64,000 nt of DNA from Azospira oryzae (lineage in GTDB: Bacteria > Pseudomonadota > Gammaproteobacteria > Burkholderiales > Rhodocyclaceae). The translations under genes were made by a program, and so were the position numbers. Below are positions 43,678 through 52,109 of the stretch, in pieces (the stretch's first letter is position 1; each line of letters opens with the position of its first letter). The stretch lies in assembly GCF_004217225.1 (NCBI RefSeq), contig NZ_SHKM01000001.1, positions 1,588,137 through 1,652,136 of the forward strand. The letters run 5' to 3'. The notes beneath the pieces are model-generated. The model did no database searches, was not told the DNA's origin, and worked only from the letters and a program-made list of their open reading frames with translations.

Positions 43678-44934
43678 ATGGAACCGGACCACAACCCCGC
43701 CGAGGATTCGCAGCAGCAACAGGTGCTGGCCGCCTTCGCCCGCTGGAGCCGCACCTACGAACTGATCCTGCACTCGGCCAGTGAAGGCATCTTCAGCCTG
43801 GATACCAACGGCTGCATCACCTTCGCCAACCCGGCTGCCTCGCGCCTGCTGGGCTGGCCGGTGGAGGACATGCTGACCCGGCCGGTGGCTGCCGTGCTCT
43901 ATGGCGACAAACCCAATCCCCTGGCGGGGGAGGCGGAGTTCCAACACCGCCGCCAGGTGTTCCTGCAGCGGGACGGTTCCAGCATTGTCGTCGAGTGCAA
44001 CCAGGCCCTGATCCTGGAGGAGGACCAGACGGTCGGCGCCGTCCTCATGTTCAACGACATCAGCGAGCGGGAACGGGCCGAACGGGCCCTGCAGGACACC
44101 CTGACCTCCCTGGAACAGACCAATCGCCGCCTGACCCAGACCCACGACCAGCTCCTCCATGCCGAAAAGCTGGCCGCCATCGGCCAGCTGGCCGCCGGCG
44201 TGGCCCACGAGATCAACACGCCCCTCGGCTACATCCAGAGCAACCTGGGCGCCATGGCCCGGCACCTGGAGGACCTGCTGACCCTGGTGGACGCCTACGA
44301 GAGCGCCGCCGGCCAGCAACCGCCCGGCCGGGAGCGCATCGACCTGGACTTCCTGCGCCAGGACGCCCCCCAGGTGCTGGCCGAAACCCGCCAGGGCATT
44401 TCCCGGGTGAGCACGGTGGTACGCCATCTCCTGGAGTTCTCCAGCACCTGCGCCAGCGGCGAATGGCGCCAGGCCGACCTGGAAGCCATCTGCCGCACTG
44501 CGGCGGAACGGGCCTGCCAGAAACGCCACAACTTCCGCCTGGAACAGCGCTACGACGCCCTGCCGCCGCTGCACTGCCTGCCGGAACGGCTGCAGCAGGC
44601 CCTGGAAAACCTCATCGACAATGCCCTGCTGGCCATCCCGGCCGAGGGCATGGTGCGCCTGCACGGCAGCTGCCCCGACGGCCGCCAGATCTGCCTGACG
44701 GTGGAGGACAACGGCTGCGGCATCGCGCCGCAGCATCTGGAAAGCATCTTCAATCCCTTCTTCACCACCCGGCCGGTGGGTTCCGGCGAAGGCATGGGAC
44801 TCTCCGTCGCCGACACCGTCGCCCGCCTCCACGGCGGCAACATCGAGGTGGAAAGCAGCCCGGGCCTGGGCAGCCGCTTCACCCTCCACCTGCCACTTCA
44901 AAACAACCTTCCTCAGGCGAAGGCAGCCGAATGA
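43678..44934 (+). CDS. Cytoplasmic PAS-domain sensor histidine kinase
   Basis: 418 residues without membrane helices: PAS (about 25-128), coiled coil (130-160), HisKA with H177 (AAGVAHEINTPLGYIQ) and HATPase (ENLIDNALLAI, NGCGIAPQ, GEGMGLSVADTV). It resembles the ZraS/NtrB-like kinases that pair with sigma-54 activators or with receiver proteins. No response regulator follows it. Its position at the end of the chemosensory group suggests that it phosphorylates the lone receiver at 36482-36841, which is inference. Confidence 0.88.
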   Translation: MEPDHNPAEDSQQQQVLAAFARWSRTYELILHSASEGIFSLDTNGCITFANPAASRLLGWPVEDMLTRPVAAVLYGDKPNPLAGEAEFQHRRQVFLQRDGSSIVVECNQALILEEDQTVGAVLMFNDISERERAERALQDTLTSLEQTNRRLTQTHDQLLHAEKLAAIGQLAAGVAHEINTPLGYIQSNLGAMARHLEDLLTLVDAYESAAGQQPPGRERIDLDFLRQDAPQVLAETRQGISRVSTVVRHLLEFSSTCASGEWRQADLEAICRTAAERACQKRHNFRLEQRYDALPPLHCLPERLQQALENLIDNALLAIPAEGMVRLHGSCPDGRQICLTVEDNGCGIAPQHLESIFNPFFTTRPVGSGEGMGLSVADTVARLHGGNIEVESSPGLGSRFTLHLPLQNNLPQAKAAE

Positions 44935-45030
44935 TCAATCCTGGCCGTTGGTGCAACTTGAATGCAAGCGAATCGCCTCGTAATCAGCGGGGATGAGAGC
45001 AAGCCAACGCCAAAACATACCAAAGTCATA

Positions 45031-45058
45031 TTGCAATAATCCGGCGACAGACTATTGT
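45031..45058 (+). promoter_or_regulatory. Candidate promoter of the lectin gene
   Basis: TTGCAA (45031-45036), a 16-base spacer and TATTGT (45053-45058) lie in an AT-richer patch about 120 bases before the ATG. CAATA and TATTG arms form a loose inverted repeat over the same stretch. Confidence 0.4.
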
Positions 45059-45180
45059 TTTCCAACTGCCGTCTGCCCGCTTCTCAACCGCTCAGACGGC
45101 GGGTCGCCGGACTTCCCTGGATTGCCTTCATCATGGCACCCCCAGCCTCCGGCCTGTGCAAGATCACCAAGGAGGCAAGC

Positions 45181-45813
45181 ATGAGCAAGACCAACTACAT
45201 CATCAGGAACAATCCCAACAACGGCCCGCTGGAAGCATTCACCATCGGCCCCAATGCCGAACTCTGGCATTCGTGGCAGTCGCCCACCGGCCCCGGCGGC
45301 TGGAGCGGCTGGTCCAGCCTGGGCCGCCCAGCCGGCGTCTTCATCAGCCAGCTGGAAGTGATCGGCAACGCCAGGGACAGCGGCCCCTTGGAAGCCTTCG
45401 CCGCAGGCTCCGACGGGGCCCTCTGGCATATCTGGCAGGGCGGCGGCCAGAAGGACAACTGGAGCAACTGGGAATCCCTCGGCTCCCCCAGTCCCAAAGC
45501 CCTGATCACCTCGGTGGAAGTGGTGGAAAATGCCGGCAAGGGCACCCTGGAAGCCTTTTCCATCGCCACCGATGGCGCCCTCTGGCACAACTGGCAATCT
45601 CCCAACGGCCCGGGCGGGTGGAATGGCTGGTCGTCCCTGGGACAACCGCCGGGCGGCATTGCCATCGGCCAACTGCTGGTGGCCGAGAACGCCGGCACCA
45701 GCGGTCCCCTGGAAGCCTTCGCCCTGGGTTCGGACCGGGCCCTGTGGCACATCTGGCAGGGTGGCGGCCAGAAGGACAACTGGAGCAACTGGGAATCCCT
45801 CGGCGTGCCCTGA
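45181..45813 (+). CDS. PLL-like beta-propeller lectin with four repeats
   Basis: 210 residues made almost wholly of four blades that begin LEAF at residues 17, 70, 123 and 177. Each has the pattern LEAF-x5-D/N-x-LWH-x-WQ and ends W-x-x-W-x-SLG. Blades 1 and 3 share SPTGPGGW-type loops; blades 2 and 4 share GGGQKDNWSNWESLG. The protein thus looks like a duplicated two-blade unit. The pattern resembles the Photorhabdus PLL/PHL lectins (seven blades, binding fucose or methylated sugars). Four blades cannot close such a ring, so it may assemble as an oligomer. There is no signal peptide. A strong AAGGAGG precedes the ATG. Sugar binding is inferred. Confidence 0.75.
   Translation: MSKTNYIIRNNPNNGPLEAFTIGPNAELWHSWQSPTGPGGWSGWSSLGRPAGVFISQLEVIGNARDSGPLEAFAAGSDGALWHIWQGGGQKDNWSNWESLGSPSPKALITSVEVVENAGKGTLEAFSIATDGALWHNWQSPNGPGGWNGWSSLGQPPGGIAIGQLLVAENAGTSGPLEAFALGSDRALWHIWQGGGQKDNWSNWESLGVP
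45442..45804 (+). repeat. Direct repeat inside the lectin gene
   Basis: A 42-base stretch at 45442-45483 recurs exactly at 45763-45804, 321 bases (107 codons, two blades) later. Flanking bases are also very similar. The identity at silent positions points to a recent duplication or gene conversion of the two-blade unit. Confidence 0.85.
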
Positions 45814-45856
45814 CCTGGACGGGCACCGTTCCCACACCGGCGTGCCGGTTGCAATG

Positions 45857-45892
45857 AAAAAGCCCGGAATCCGTTACGGATTCCGGGCTTTT
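45857..45892. terminator. Bidirectional terminator between the lectin gene and ssb
   Basis: A perfect 16-bp stem (AAAAGCCCGGAATCCG and its complement) closes a TTA loop, with A and T runs at its two ends. It can end the rightward lectin and leftward ssb transcripts. Confidence 0.9.
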
Positions 45893-45918
45893 CTTCAGTG
45901 CAAGAGACTGGACGGCTC

Positions 45919-46413
45919 TTAAAACGGAATGTCGTCGTCCATGTCGTCGAAAGACGGGGCCTTCTTCTTCGGCGCAGAGGCAGCGGGAGCGGAGGAACGG
46001 GGGCTGAAATCGCCGCCACCGAAGTCGTCGCCGCCGCCGTAGGAGGCACCGCTGCCGCCACCTTGGCCGCCCTGGCCGCCACGGCCGCCGAGCATCTGCA
46101 TTTCGGTGGCTTCGATTTCGGTGGTGTAGCGTTCCTGGCCGTCCTTGTCCTGCCACTTGCGGGTACGGATGCGGCCTTCGATATAGACGGAAGAACCCTT
46201 CTTCAGGTACTGGCCGACGATCTCGGCCAGCTTGCGGAAGAACACCACCCGGTGCCATTCGGTGGCTTCACGCTTCTCGCCGGAATTGCGGTCTTTCCAG
46301 GTTTCGGTGGTAGCCAGGCGGACAGTGGCCACAGCGTCACCGTTGGGCATGTAACGGGTTTCCGGATCGGCCCCCAGATTGCCCAAAAGAATCACTTTAT
46401 TGACTGCAGCCAT
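45919..46413 (-). CDS. ssb: Single-stranded DNA-binding protein
   Basis: 164 residues. The OB-fold begins [17 protein letters not shown] and contains TWKDRNSG and [10 protein letters not shown] Gly-rich linker (about 112-140) and the acidic tip DDDIPF recruit repair and replication proteins. It follows the MFS gene by 32 bases on the same strand, an arrangement common in betaproteobacteria. Confidence 0.97.
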   Translation of the reverse strand: MAAVNKVILLGNLGADPETRYMPNGDAVATVRLATTETWKDRNSGEKREATEWHRVVFFRKLAEIVGQYLKKGSSVYIEGRIRTRKWQDKDGQERYTTEIEATEMQMLGGRGGQGGQGGGSGASYGGGDDFGGGDFSPRSSAPAASAPKKKAPSFDDMDDDIPF

Positions 46414-46445
46414 CGATGTTTCCCCAATAGTAAAAAATGTTGAAT

Positions 46446-47624
46446 TCAGGCCGGGCGCTGCTGGGCGCGGACCGGCGGTTTCATGGTCAGCCCCAGGGCC
46501 AGCCAGACGAGACTCAGGATTCCGGTACACCACCACACCGCATCGCCCCCCAGACGTTGCGCCAGCATACCGCCGACGGCGCCGCCAAGGAACAACCCGA
46601 GAGACTGGGTCGTATTATAAATGCCAAGTGCCGCTCCCTTGGCTTCCGCCGGTGCGATACGGGAAATCAGGGAAGGCTGGGTCGCTTCCAGGATATTGAA
46701 GGCGACGAAAAAGGCGGTCAACAGCAGGGCCAGGGGCCACAGGCCCTGGCCGAAGAGGCCGAAACCGGCCTGCACCAGGAGCAACAGGACCACGGCGCCG
46801 TTAAAGACCATTTTCATGCGGCCGTACTTCTCCGCCGCGATCACTGCCGGCACCATGAAGGCGAAGGACACCAGCACGGCCGGCAGATACACCTTCCAGT
46901 GCTCGGCCAGGGGCAGGTCGCCGGTCTTGACCAGGGTGGCGGGGATCAGCACCCACATGGCGGTCTGGGTCAGGTGCAGAACGAAAACTCCGAAGTTGAG
47001 ACGCAGCAGCTGGGGATGGAACAGCACGTCGGCAAAGCGGGTGCGGCCGCCATCCACCAGCACCTTGGGCGCCGGCGGCACCACCTTGTACAGGGCGACG
47101 ATGGCCAACAGGGCCAGCCCCCCGGTGAGAGCGAAGATGCCGGCCATGCCGATGGCGGCGTAGAGCAGGGGGGCCGCCACCAGGGAGAGGGCGAAGACCA
47201 GGCCGATGGAGGAGCCGATCATGGCCATCACCTTGGTGCGGTGCTGTTCCCGGGTGAGGTCGGCGGCCAGGGCGGTGACGGCGGCGGAAATGGCACCGGC
47301 CCCCTGCAGCACCCGGCCGGCGATGATCATGGGCAGGTCGTCGGCGGCGGCCGCGATGAAGCTGCCCAGGGCGAACAACAGCAGGCCGAAGACGATCACC
47401 GGCTTGCGCCCGAAACGGTCCGAGGCGATGCCGTAGGGAATCTGGAACAGAGCCTGGGTGGCCCCGTAGATGCCGATGGCCAGGCCCACCAGCAGGCCAT
47501 TGTCGCCACTGGGCAGGGTGTGGGCGTAGACGGCGAAGACCGGCAGGATGAGGAACAGGCCCAGCATGCGCAGGGCAAAGATGGAGGCCAGGCTGGCGCC
47601 GGCGCGGCGTTCCTCGGGGGTCAT
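46446..47624 (-). CDS. MFS transporter (YajR-like)
   Basis: 392 residues with twelve helices. It has the loop 2-3 motif [14 protein letters not shown] and the helix-5 motif around [12 protein letters not shown] typical of drug:H+ antiporter-1 members. The substrate is unknown. The frame stays open upstream to an ATG at 47753, but the extra 43 residues lack the family pattern, so the ATG at 47624 (MTPEERR) is chosen with moderate certainty. It lies directly upstream of ssb. Confidence 0.85.
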   Translation of the reverse strand: MTPEERRAGASLASIFALRMLGLFLILPVFAVYAHTLPSGDNGLLVGLAIGIYGATQALFQIPYGIASDRFGRKPVIVFGLLLFALGSFIAAAADDLPMIIAGRVLQGAGAISAAVTALAADLTREQHRTKVMAMIGSSIGLVFALSLVAAPLLYAAIGMAGIFALTGGLALLAIVALYKVVPPAPKVLVDGGRTRFADVLFHPQLLRLNFGVFVLHLTQTAMWVLIPATLVKTGDLPLAEHWKVYLPAVLVSFAFMVPAVIAAEKYGRMKMVFNGAVVLLLLVQAGFGLFGQGLWPLALLLTAFFVAFNILEATQPSLISRIAPAEAKGAALGIYNTTQSLGLFLGGAVGGMLAQRLGGDAVWWCTGILSLVWLALGLTMKPPVRAQQRPA

Positions 47625-47775
47625 GGCATCGCCGGCGGGAGCGGCAGCGGTCAGGGGCTTGGCGGACACAGGGAGCAGGTAGGGATGGGGGGAAGAAGCA
47701 GGGGCGAATCTTAGCAGGTTTGCCCGGCGCCACGAAAAGCGCCGCAGCCCCACGGAGCCGCCGCCGGCCTATCCA

Positions 47776-47821
47776 TTCGGATTTCCGAACGCCATGCTCA
47801 GCCTTTGTCCGGAAAGCCGAA
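47776..47821 (+). promoter_or_regulatory. Tandem enhancer sites (putative DctD-type UAS) of aspA
   Basis: A perfect TTCGGA-TT-TCCGAA repeat lies at 47776-47789 and a degenerate copy, TCCGGA-AA-GCCGAA, at 47808-47821. Their centres are 32 bp apart. They end about 75 bp before the -24 element of the aspA sigma-54 promoter. The 336-base gap 47625-47960 is thus regulatory, with an A-rich linker between enhancer and promoter. Confidence 0.75.
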
Positions 47822-47894
47822 CGACACCCCCAAAACGACGGTCAAAACCCCATAAAAAACAAGCCACTAAAAACCAGATCCACCTCCCTCCCGA

Positions 47895-47910
47895 TGGCAC
47901 GGCCCGTGCT
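47895..47910 (+). promoter_or_regulatory. Sigma-54 (-24/-12) promoter of aspA
   Basis: TGGCACGGCCCGTGCT has the invariant GG and GC at the right spacing and shares ATGGCACGG with the promoter at 27970. The start codon of aspA is 50 bases downstream. Confidence 0.75.
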
Positions 47911-47960
47911 GGAGAACAGGGACCGCCGCCGAGCGGGCACATCAGAACAGAGGAGACACC

Positions 47961-49379
47961 ATGAACCAGCCACACCGCGTCGAACACGACCTGCTGGGCG
48001 ACCGCAAGGTCCCGGCCGAGGCCTATTACGGCGTCCATACCCTGCGGGCGGTGGAGAACTTCCCCATCACCGGCACCCCCATCTCCATCTACCCGGACCT
48101 GATCCGGGCCCTGGCCCAGATCAAGCTCGCCGCCGCCAAGGCCAACGAGCAACTGGGCCTGCTGGAAGCCCCCCTGGCCCAGGCCATCGTCGCCGCCTGC
48201 CAGGAGGTGATCGCCGGCAAGCTGCACGAACAGTTCGTGGTGGACGTCATCCAGGGCGGCGCCGGCACCTCCACCAACATGAACGCCAACGAGGTCATCG
48301 CCAACCGGGCCCTGGAAATCATGGGCCATGCCAAGGGCGAGTACCAGCACCTGCATCCCAACCAGCACGTGAACATGAGCCAGTCCACCAACGACGTGTA
48401 CCCGTCGGCGCTGAAGCTGGCCACCTACGTCGGCATCTTCCGCCTGGTGGACGCCCTGGCCTATCTGCGCCGCACCTTCGAGCGCAAGGCCGAGGAGTTC
48501 AAGGACGTGCTGAAGATGGGCCGTACCCAGCTGCAGGACGCGGTGCCCATGACCCTGGGCCAGGAATTCTCCACCTACGCCGTGATGCTGGGCGAAGACG
48601 AGGAGCGGCTGAAGGAAGCCGCCCTCCTGATCCGGGAAATCAACCTGGGGGCCACCGCCATCGGCACCGGCATCAATGCCCACCCGGACTACGCTCCCCT
48701 GGTCTGCCGCCTGCTGGCCGAAACCAGCGGCGTGCCGGTCATCACCGCCCCCAACCTGGTGGAGGCGACCCAGGACTGCGGTTCCTTCGTGCAGCTCTCC
48801 GGCGTCCTGAAGCGGGTGGCGGTGAAGCTGTCCAAGACCTGCAACGACCTGCGCCTGCTCTCCTCCGGCCCCCGCGCCGGCTTCGGCGAGATCAACCTGC
48901 CGCCGCGCCAGGCCGGCTCCTCCATCATGCCGGGCAAGGTCAATCCGGTGATCCCGGAAGTGGTGAACCAGATCGCCTTCGAGGTCATCGGCAACGACCA
49001 GACCGTCACCTTCGCCGCCGAGGCGGGCCAGCTCCAGCTCAACGCCTTCGAACCCATCATCGCCCACAGCCTGTTCAAGAGCGTCAATCACCTGCGTCAG
49101 GGCTGCCTGACCCTGGCCGACCGCTGCGTGGACGGCATCACCGCCAACCGGGATGCCCTGCGGGCCCGGGTGGAGAACTCCATCGGCATCGTCACCGCGC
49201 TGAACCCGTACATCGGCTACGCCGCCGCCACCTCGGTGGCTGCCGAAGCCCTGGAATCGGGCAAGGGCGTGGCCGAGATCGTGCTGGCCCGGGGCCTCAT
49301 GAGCCGGGCCGAGCTGGACGACGTGCTGCGCCCCGAAGTGCTGACCCAACCCCGCGCCCTGCCCCACCGCCAGGGCTGA
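47961..49379 (+). CDS. aspA: Aspartate ammonia-lyase
   Basis: 472 residues of the fumarase/aspartase superfamily. EHDLLGDRKVPAEAYYGVHT at the N-terminus marks aspartase rather than class II fumarase. HVNMSQSTNDVYPSA, TATG-like segments and the signature GSSIMPGKVNP carry the active site. It converts aspartate to fumarate and ammonia. Upstream are a sigma-54 promoter and DctD-like enhancers, and downstream is a dicarboxylate/amino-acid symporter, so the group takes up and uses C4 acids. AGGAG precedes the ATG. Confidence 0.93.
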   Translation: MNQPHRVEHDLLGDRKVPAEAYYGVHTLRAVENFPITGTPISIYPDLIRALAQIKLAAAKANEQLGLLEAPLAQAIVAACQEVIAGKLHEQFVVDVIQGGAGTSTNMNANEVIANRALEIMGHAKGEYQHLHPNQHVNMSQSTNDVYPSALKLATYVGIFRLVDALAYLRRTFERKAEEFKDVLKMGRTQLQDAVPMTLGQEFSTYAVMLGEDEERLKEAALLIREINLGATAIGTGINAHPDYAPLVCRLLAETSGVPVITAPNLVEATQDCGSFVQLSGVLKRVAVKLSKTCNDLRLLSSGPRAGFGEINLPPRQAGSSIMPGKVNPVIPEVVNQIAFEVIGNDQTVTFAAEAGQLQLNAFEPIIAHSLFKSVNHLRQGCLTLADRCVDGITANRDALRARVENSIGIVTALNPYIGYAAATSVAAEALESGKGVAEIVLARGLMSRAELDDVLRPEVLTQPRALPHRQG

Positions 49380-49389
49380 AACCGTTTGC

Positions 49390-49420
49390 GCCGGCAGCCC
49401 GCTGCCGGCCCCTTTTTTTT
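49390..49420 (+). terminator. Terminator between aspA and the symporter gene
   Basis: GCCGGCAG / CTGCCGGC with loop CCCG is followed by CCC and T8. It may let only part of the aspA transcript reach the symporter gene; no second strong promoter is obvious in the 50 bases after it. Confidence 0.75.
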
Positions 49421-49470
49421 CTGACTTTTACTGATCTTGACCGCCGCCCCCGCGGCAACGGAGCCCTTCG

Positions 49471-50784
49471 ATGAAAATGAACAAGCTCACCACCTGGATC
49501 GTCCTGGCCATGCTGGCCGGGGTCGGCGTCGGCTATGCCTGCAACACCATGGCCCCCGACGCCGCCAGCGCCAAGGAAATCGCCGGCTATTTCAGCATCC
49601 TCACCGACATTTTCCTGCGCCTGATCAAGATGATCATCGCCCCCCTCATCTTCGCCACCCTGGTGGCGGGCCTGGCCAACATGGGCGACGCCAAGGCTGT
49701 CGGCCGCGTCGGCGGCCGCGCCCTGGGCTGGTTCATCTGCGCCTCCTTCTGTTCCCTCTTCATCGGCCTGCTCTTCGCCAATGTGCTGCAGCCGGGCCAC
49801 GCCTTGAGCGTGCCCCTGCCCGAGTCCGCCGCCGGCCTCAACCTGAAAACCTCGGCCCTCAACCTGAAGGACTTCATCACCCACGTCTTCCCCAAGAGCA
49901 TCATGGAAGCCATGGCCGGCAATGAAGTGCTGCAGATCCTGGTCTTCGCCGTGTTCTTCGGCCTGGCCCTGGGCCACCTGCACAACCAGGCCGCCCGCTC
50001 CCTGGTGAACACCATGGACGAAGTGGTGCACGTGATGCTGAAGGTCACCGACTACGTCATGCGCTTCGCTCCCTTCGGCGTCTTCGGCGCCGTGGCCGGT
50101 GCCATCACCACCAACGGCCTGGGCATGCTGCTGGTGTTCGGCAAGTTCATGCTCAGCTTCTACGTCGCCCTGGCCGCCCTGTGGGCCCTCCTGATCCTGG
50201 CCGGCTTCATCGTCCTGGGCAAGGACGTGTTCCGTCTCATCAAGCTGGTGCGCGGCCCGCTGCTGGTGGGCTTCTCCACCGCCTCCAGCGAGTCCGTCTA
50301 TCCCAAGCTGATGGAACAGCTGGAAAAGTTCGGCATCAAGACCCGCGTCACCGGTTTCGTCCTGCCCCTGGGTTATTCCTTCAACCTGGACGGCTCCATG
50401 ATGTACACCACCTTCCTGGCCCTGTTCATCGCCCAGGCCTACGACATCCCCATGAGCCTGACCGCCCAGATCACCATGCTGCTGGTGCTGATGGTCTCCT
50501 CCAAGGGTATCGCCGGTGTGCCGCGGGCTTCCCTGGTGGTGGTGGCCGCCGTGCTGCCCATGTTCAACCTGCCGGAAGCCGGCCTGCTGCTGGTGCTGGG
50601 CATCGACCACTTCCTCGACATGGGCCGCACCGTCACCAACGTGCTGGGCAACTCCATCGCCACCGCCGTGGTGGCCAAGTGGGAAGGGGCCATCGACCCG
50701 GTGAGCGAGGAGCTGGCCGAGGCCGAGGAATCCCTGCCGGTGCCGGAAGACGATTCCCTGGTCACCGCCAAGGCCGCCGCCTGA
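49471..50784 (+). CDS. Dicarboxylate/amino-acid:cation symporter (DctA/GltP family)
   Basis: 437 residues. The core motifs are the serine-rich hairpin ASSESVYPKLMEQLEKFG, helix 7 with YSFNLDGSMMYTTF, and the second hairpin MVSSKGIAGVPRAS. Helix 8 carries the substrate-binding GRTVTNVLGNSIATAV. It imports C4-dicarboxylates or acidic amino acids with Na+ or H+. The aspA neighbour makes aspartate or fumarate the likely load. The second DctB-DctD pair, 1.3 kb downstream, is the expected regulator. Confidence 0.92.
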   Translation: MKMNKLTTWIVLAMLAGVGVGYACNTMAPDAASAKEIAGYFSILTDIFLRLIKMIIAPLIFATLVAGLANMGDAKAVGRVGGRALGWFICASFCSLFIGLLFANVLQPGHALSVPLPESAAGLNLKTSALNLKDFITHVFPKSIMEAMAGNEVLQILVFAVFFGLALGHLHNQAARSLVNTMDEVVHVMLKVTDYVMRFAPFGVFGAVAGAITTNGLGMLLVFGKFMLSFYVALAALWALLILAGFIVLGKDVFRLIKLVRGPLLVGFSTASSESVYPKLMEQLEKFGIKTRVTGFVLPLGYSFNLDGSMMYTTFLALFIAQAYDIPMSLTAQITMLLVLMVSSKGIAGVPRASLVVVAAVLPMFNLPEAGLLLVLGIDHFLDMGRTVTNVLGNSIATAVVAKWEGAIDPVSEELAEAEESLPVPEDDSLVTAKAAA

Positions 50785-50804
50785 TCCGTCCGGCCGGAGC
50801 CCCC

Positions 50805-51155
50805 ATGTTCGCCCTGTTCCTGAAGAGCCTGCTGGGGGCCCTGGCCGTCCTGCTGATTGCCCTGCTGTCCCGCAGCAAGAGCTTTTTCATCGCCGGCCTG
50901 GTGCCCCTGTTCCCCACCTTTGCCCTCATTGCCCACGCCATCGTCGGCAGTGAGCGGGGCGGGGCGGCCCTGCGCACCACGGCCATTTTCGGCCTGTGGT
51001 CCCTGCTGCCCTACGGGGTCTATCTGCTGGTGGTGGCCTGGCTCAGCCTGCGCTGCAGCCTGGGCCTGACCCTCGCCAGCGCCACCGCGGCCTGGCTGGG
51101 CAGCGCCGGCCTGCTGCTCCTGGCCTGGAGCCGCCTGTTCCCGCAAGGGAACTGA
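50805..51155 (+). CDS. GlpM-like small membrane protein
   Basis: 116 residues with four hydrophobic helices. The N-terminal FLKSLLGALAVLLIALLSRS and FIAGLVPLFPTFALIAH match the GlpM family, which is linked to glycerol and alginate metabolism in Pseudomonas but has no established activity. It starts 20 bases after the symporter gene and probably shares its transcript. Confidence 0.75.
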   Translation: MFALFLKSLLGALAVLLIALLSRSKSFFIAGLVPLFPTFALIAHAIVGSERGGAALRTTAIFGLWSLLPYGVYLLVVAWLSLRCSLGLTLASATAAWLGSAGLLLLAWSRLFPQGN

Positions 51156-51227
51156 AGCATGTCGCGGGAGGCGCCCGGATTTGACCGGGGGCCGCCCGCC
51201 AAACGTTGTTTTATCCCTCCGCTTTAG

Positions 51228-51256
51228 GCCCGGCATACAATGCCGGGCACTTTTTT
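51228..51256 (+). terminator. Terminator hairpin just before the TauE/SafE gene
   Basis: GCCCGGCA / TGCCGGGC around TACAA is followed by AC and T6, ending 11 bases before the next ATG. The loop and right arm also contain TACAAT (51236-51241), a good -10, so the same DNA may end one transcript and start another. Confidence 0.6.
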
Positions 51257-51267
51257 CCTTTATCGCC

Positions 51268-52035
51268 ATGGATATCAACTGGTTCCTCCTCGCTCCCGCA
51301 GCCTTTTTCGCCGGCATGGTCGATGCCGTGGTGGGCGGCGGCGGACTGATCCAGATTCCCGTACTGCTTTCCCAGTTTTCCCAGACGGCCATCCCCACCC
51401 TCTTCGGCACCAACAAGGTGTCGTCCATCGCCGGCACCGGCGCCTCCCTCTGGCGCTACGCCCGGGCCGTCCCCATTCCCTGGGCCGTGGTCCTGCCGGC
51501 CACCCTGGCCGCCCTGGTGGGCGCCTGGCTCGGCGCCGCCGTGGTGGCCTGGCTGCCCCGGGAGGCCATGCGCCCCCTGGTGCTGGTGCTGATGCTGGCG
51601 GTGGCCATCTACACCTTCCGCCGCAAGGACTTCGGCCATAGCGCCAGCCGCGAGCTGGTGCCCGCCGACCGCTGGCGCGGCGCCCTCCTGGGCCTGACCA
51701 TCGGCTTCTACGACGGCTTCTTCGGCCCCGGCACCGGCAGTTTCCTCATCTTCGGTTTCGTCCGCCTGTTCGGCATGGACTTCCTCAAGGCCTCGGCCAG
51801 CGCCAAGGTCATCAACGCCGCCACCAACCTTTCCGCCATCGCCTTCTTCGCCAGCCACGGCCCCATCCTGTGGACCGTGGGCCTGATCATGGCCGCCTGC
51901 AACCTGGCCGGGGCCCAGGTCGGCACCCTGCTGGCCCTCAAGCGGGGCGCCGGCTTCGTACGCCAGGCCTTCCTCGTCGTGGTGGCCGTGCTCATCGTCA
52001 AGCTTGCCTGGGACATGCTCGCCCCAGCCGCCTGA
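51268..52035 (+). CDS. TSUP (TauE/SafE) family membrane permease
   Basis: 255 residues with about eight helices. The paired family motifs are VDAVVGGGGLIQIP near the start and IGFYDGFFGPGTGSFLIF in the middle. Such proteins move sulfite, sulfoacetate or other small organic anions, mostly outward. The start lacks a ribosome site and lies 11 bases after a terminator hairpin. It sits between the aspA-symporter group and the second dctBD pair, which may point to a carboxylate or sulfonate substrate (inference). Confidence 0.88.
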   Translation: MDINWFLLAPAAFFAGMVDAVVGGGGLIQIPVLLSQFSQTAIPTLFGTNKVSSIAGTGASLWRYARAVPIPWAVVLPATLAALVGAWLGAAVVAWLPREAMRPLVLVLMLAVAIYTFRRKDFGHSASRELVPADRWRGALLGLTIGFYDGFFGPGTGSFLIFGFVRLFGMDFLKASASAKVINAATNLSAIAFFASHGPILWTVGLIMAACNLAGAQVGTLLALKRGAGFVRQAFLVVVAVLIVKLAWDMLAPAA

Positions 52036-52060
52036 GCCCCCGCAAAGGGCCCGGGAGCGG

Positions 52061-52079
52061 CATAATCCGGAAATCCGAA
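52061..52079 (+). promoter_or_regulatory. DctD-type site overlapping a -10 element of dctB copy 2
   Basis: TCCGGA-AA-TCCGAA (52066-52079) matches the aspA enhancer motif. It starts on the last base of CATAAT (52061-52066), a possible -10. It ends 30 bases before the dctB ATG, too close for an enhancer, so it may serve negative autoregulation. Confidence 0.55.
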
Positions 52080-52109
52080 CGGGGCTTCCCACCACCACCG
52101 CCACGCTCC

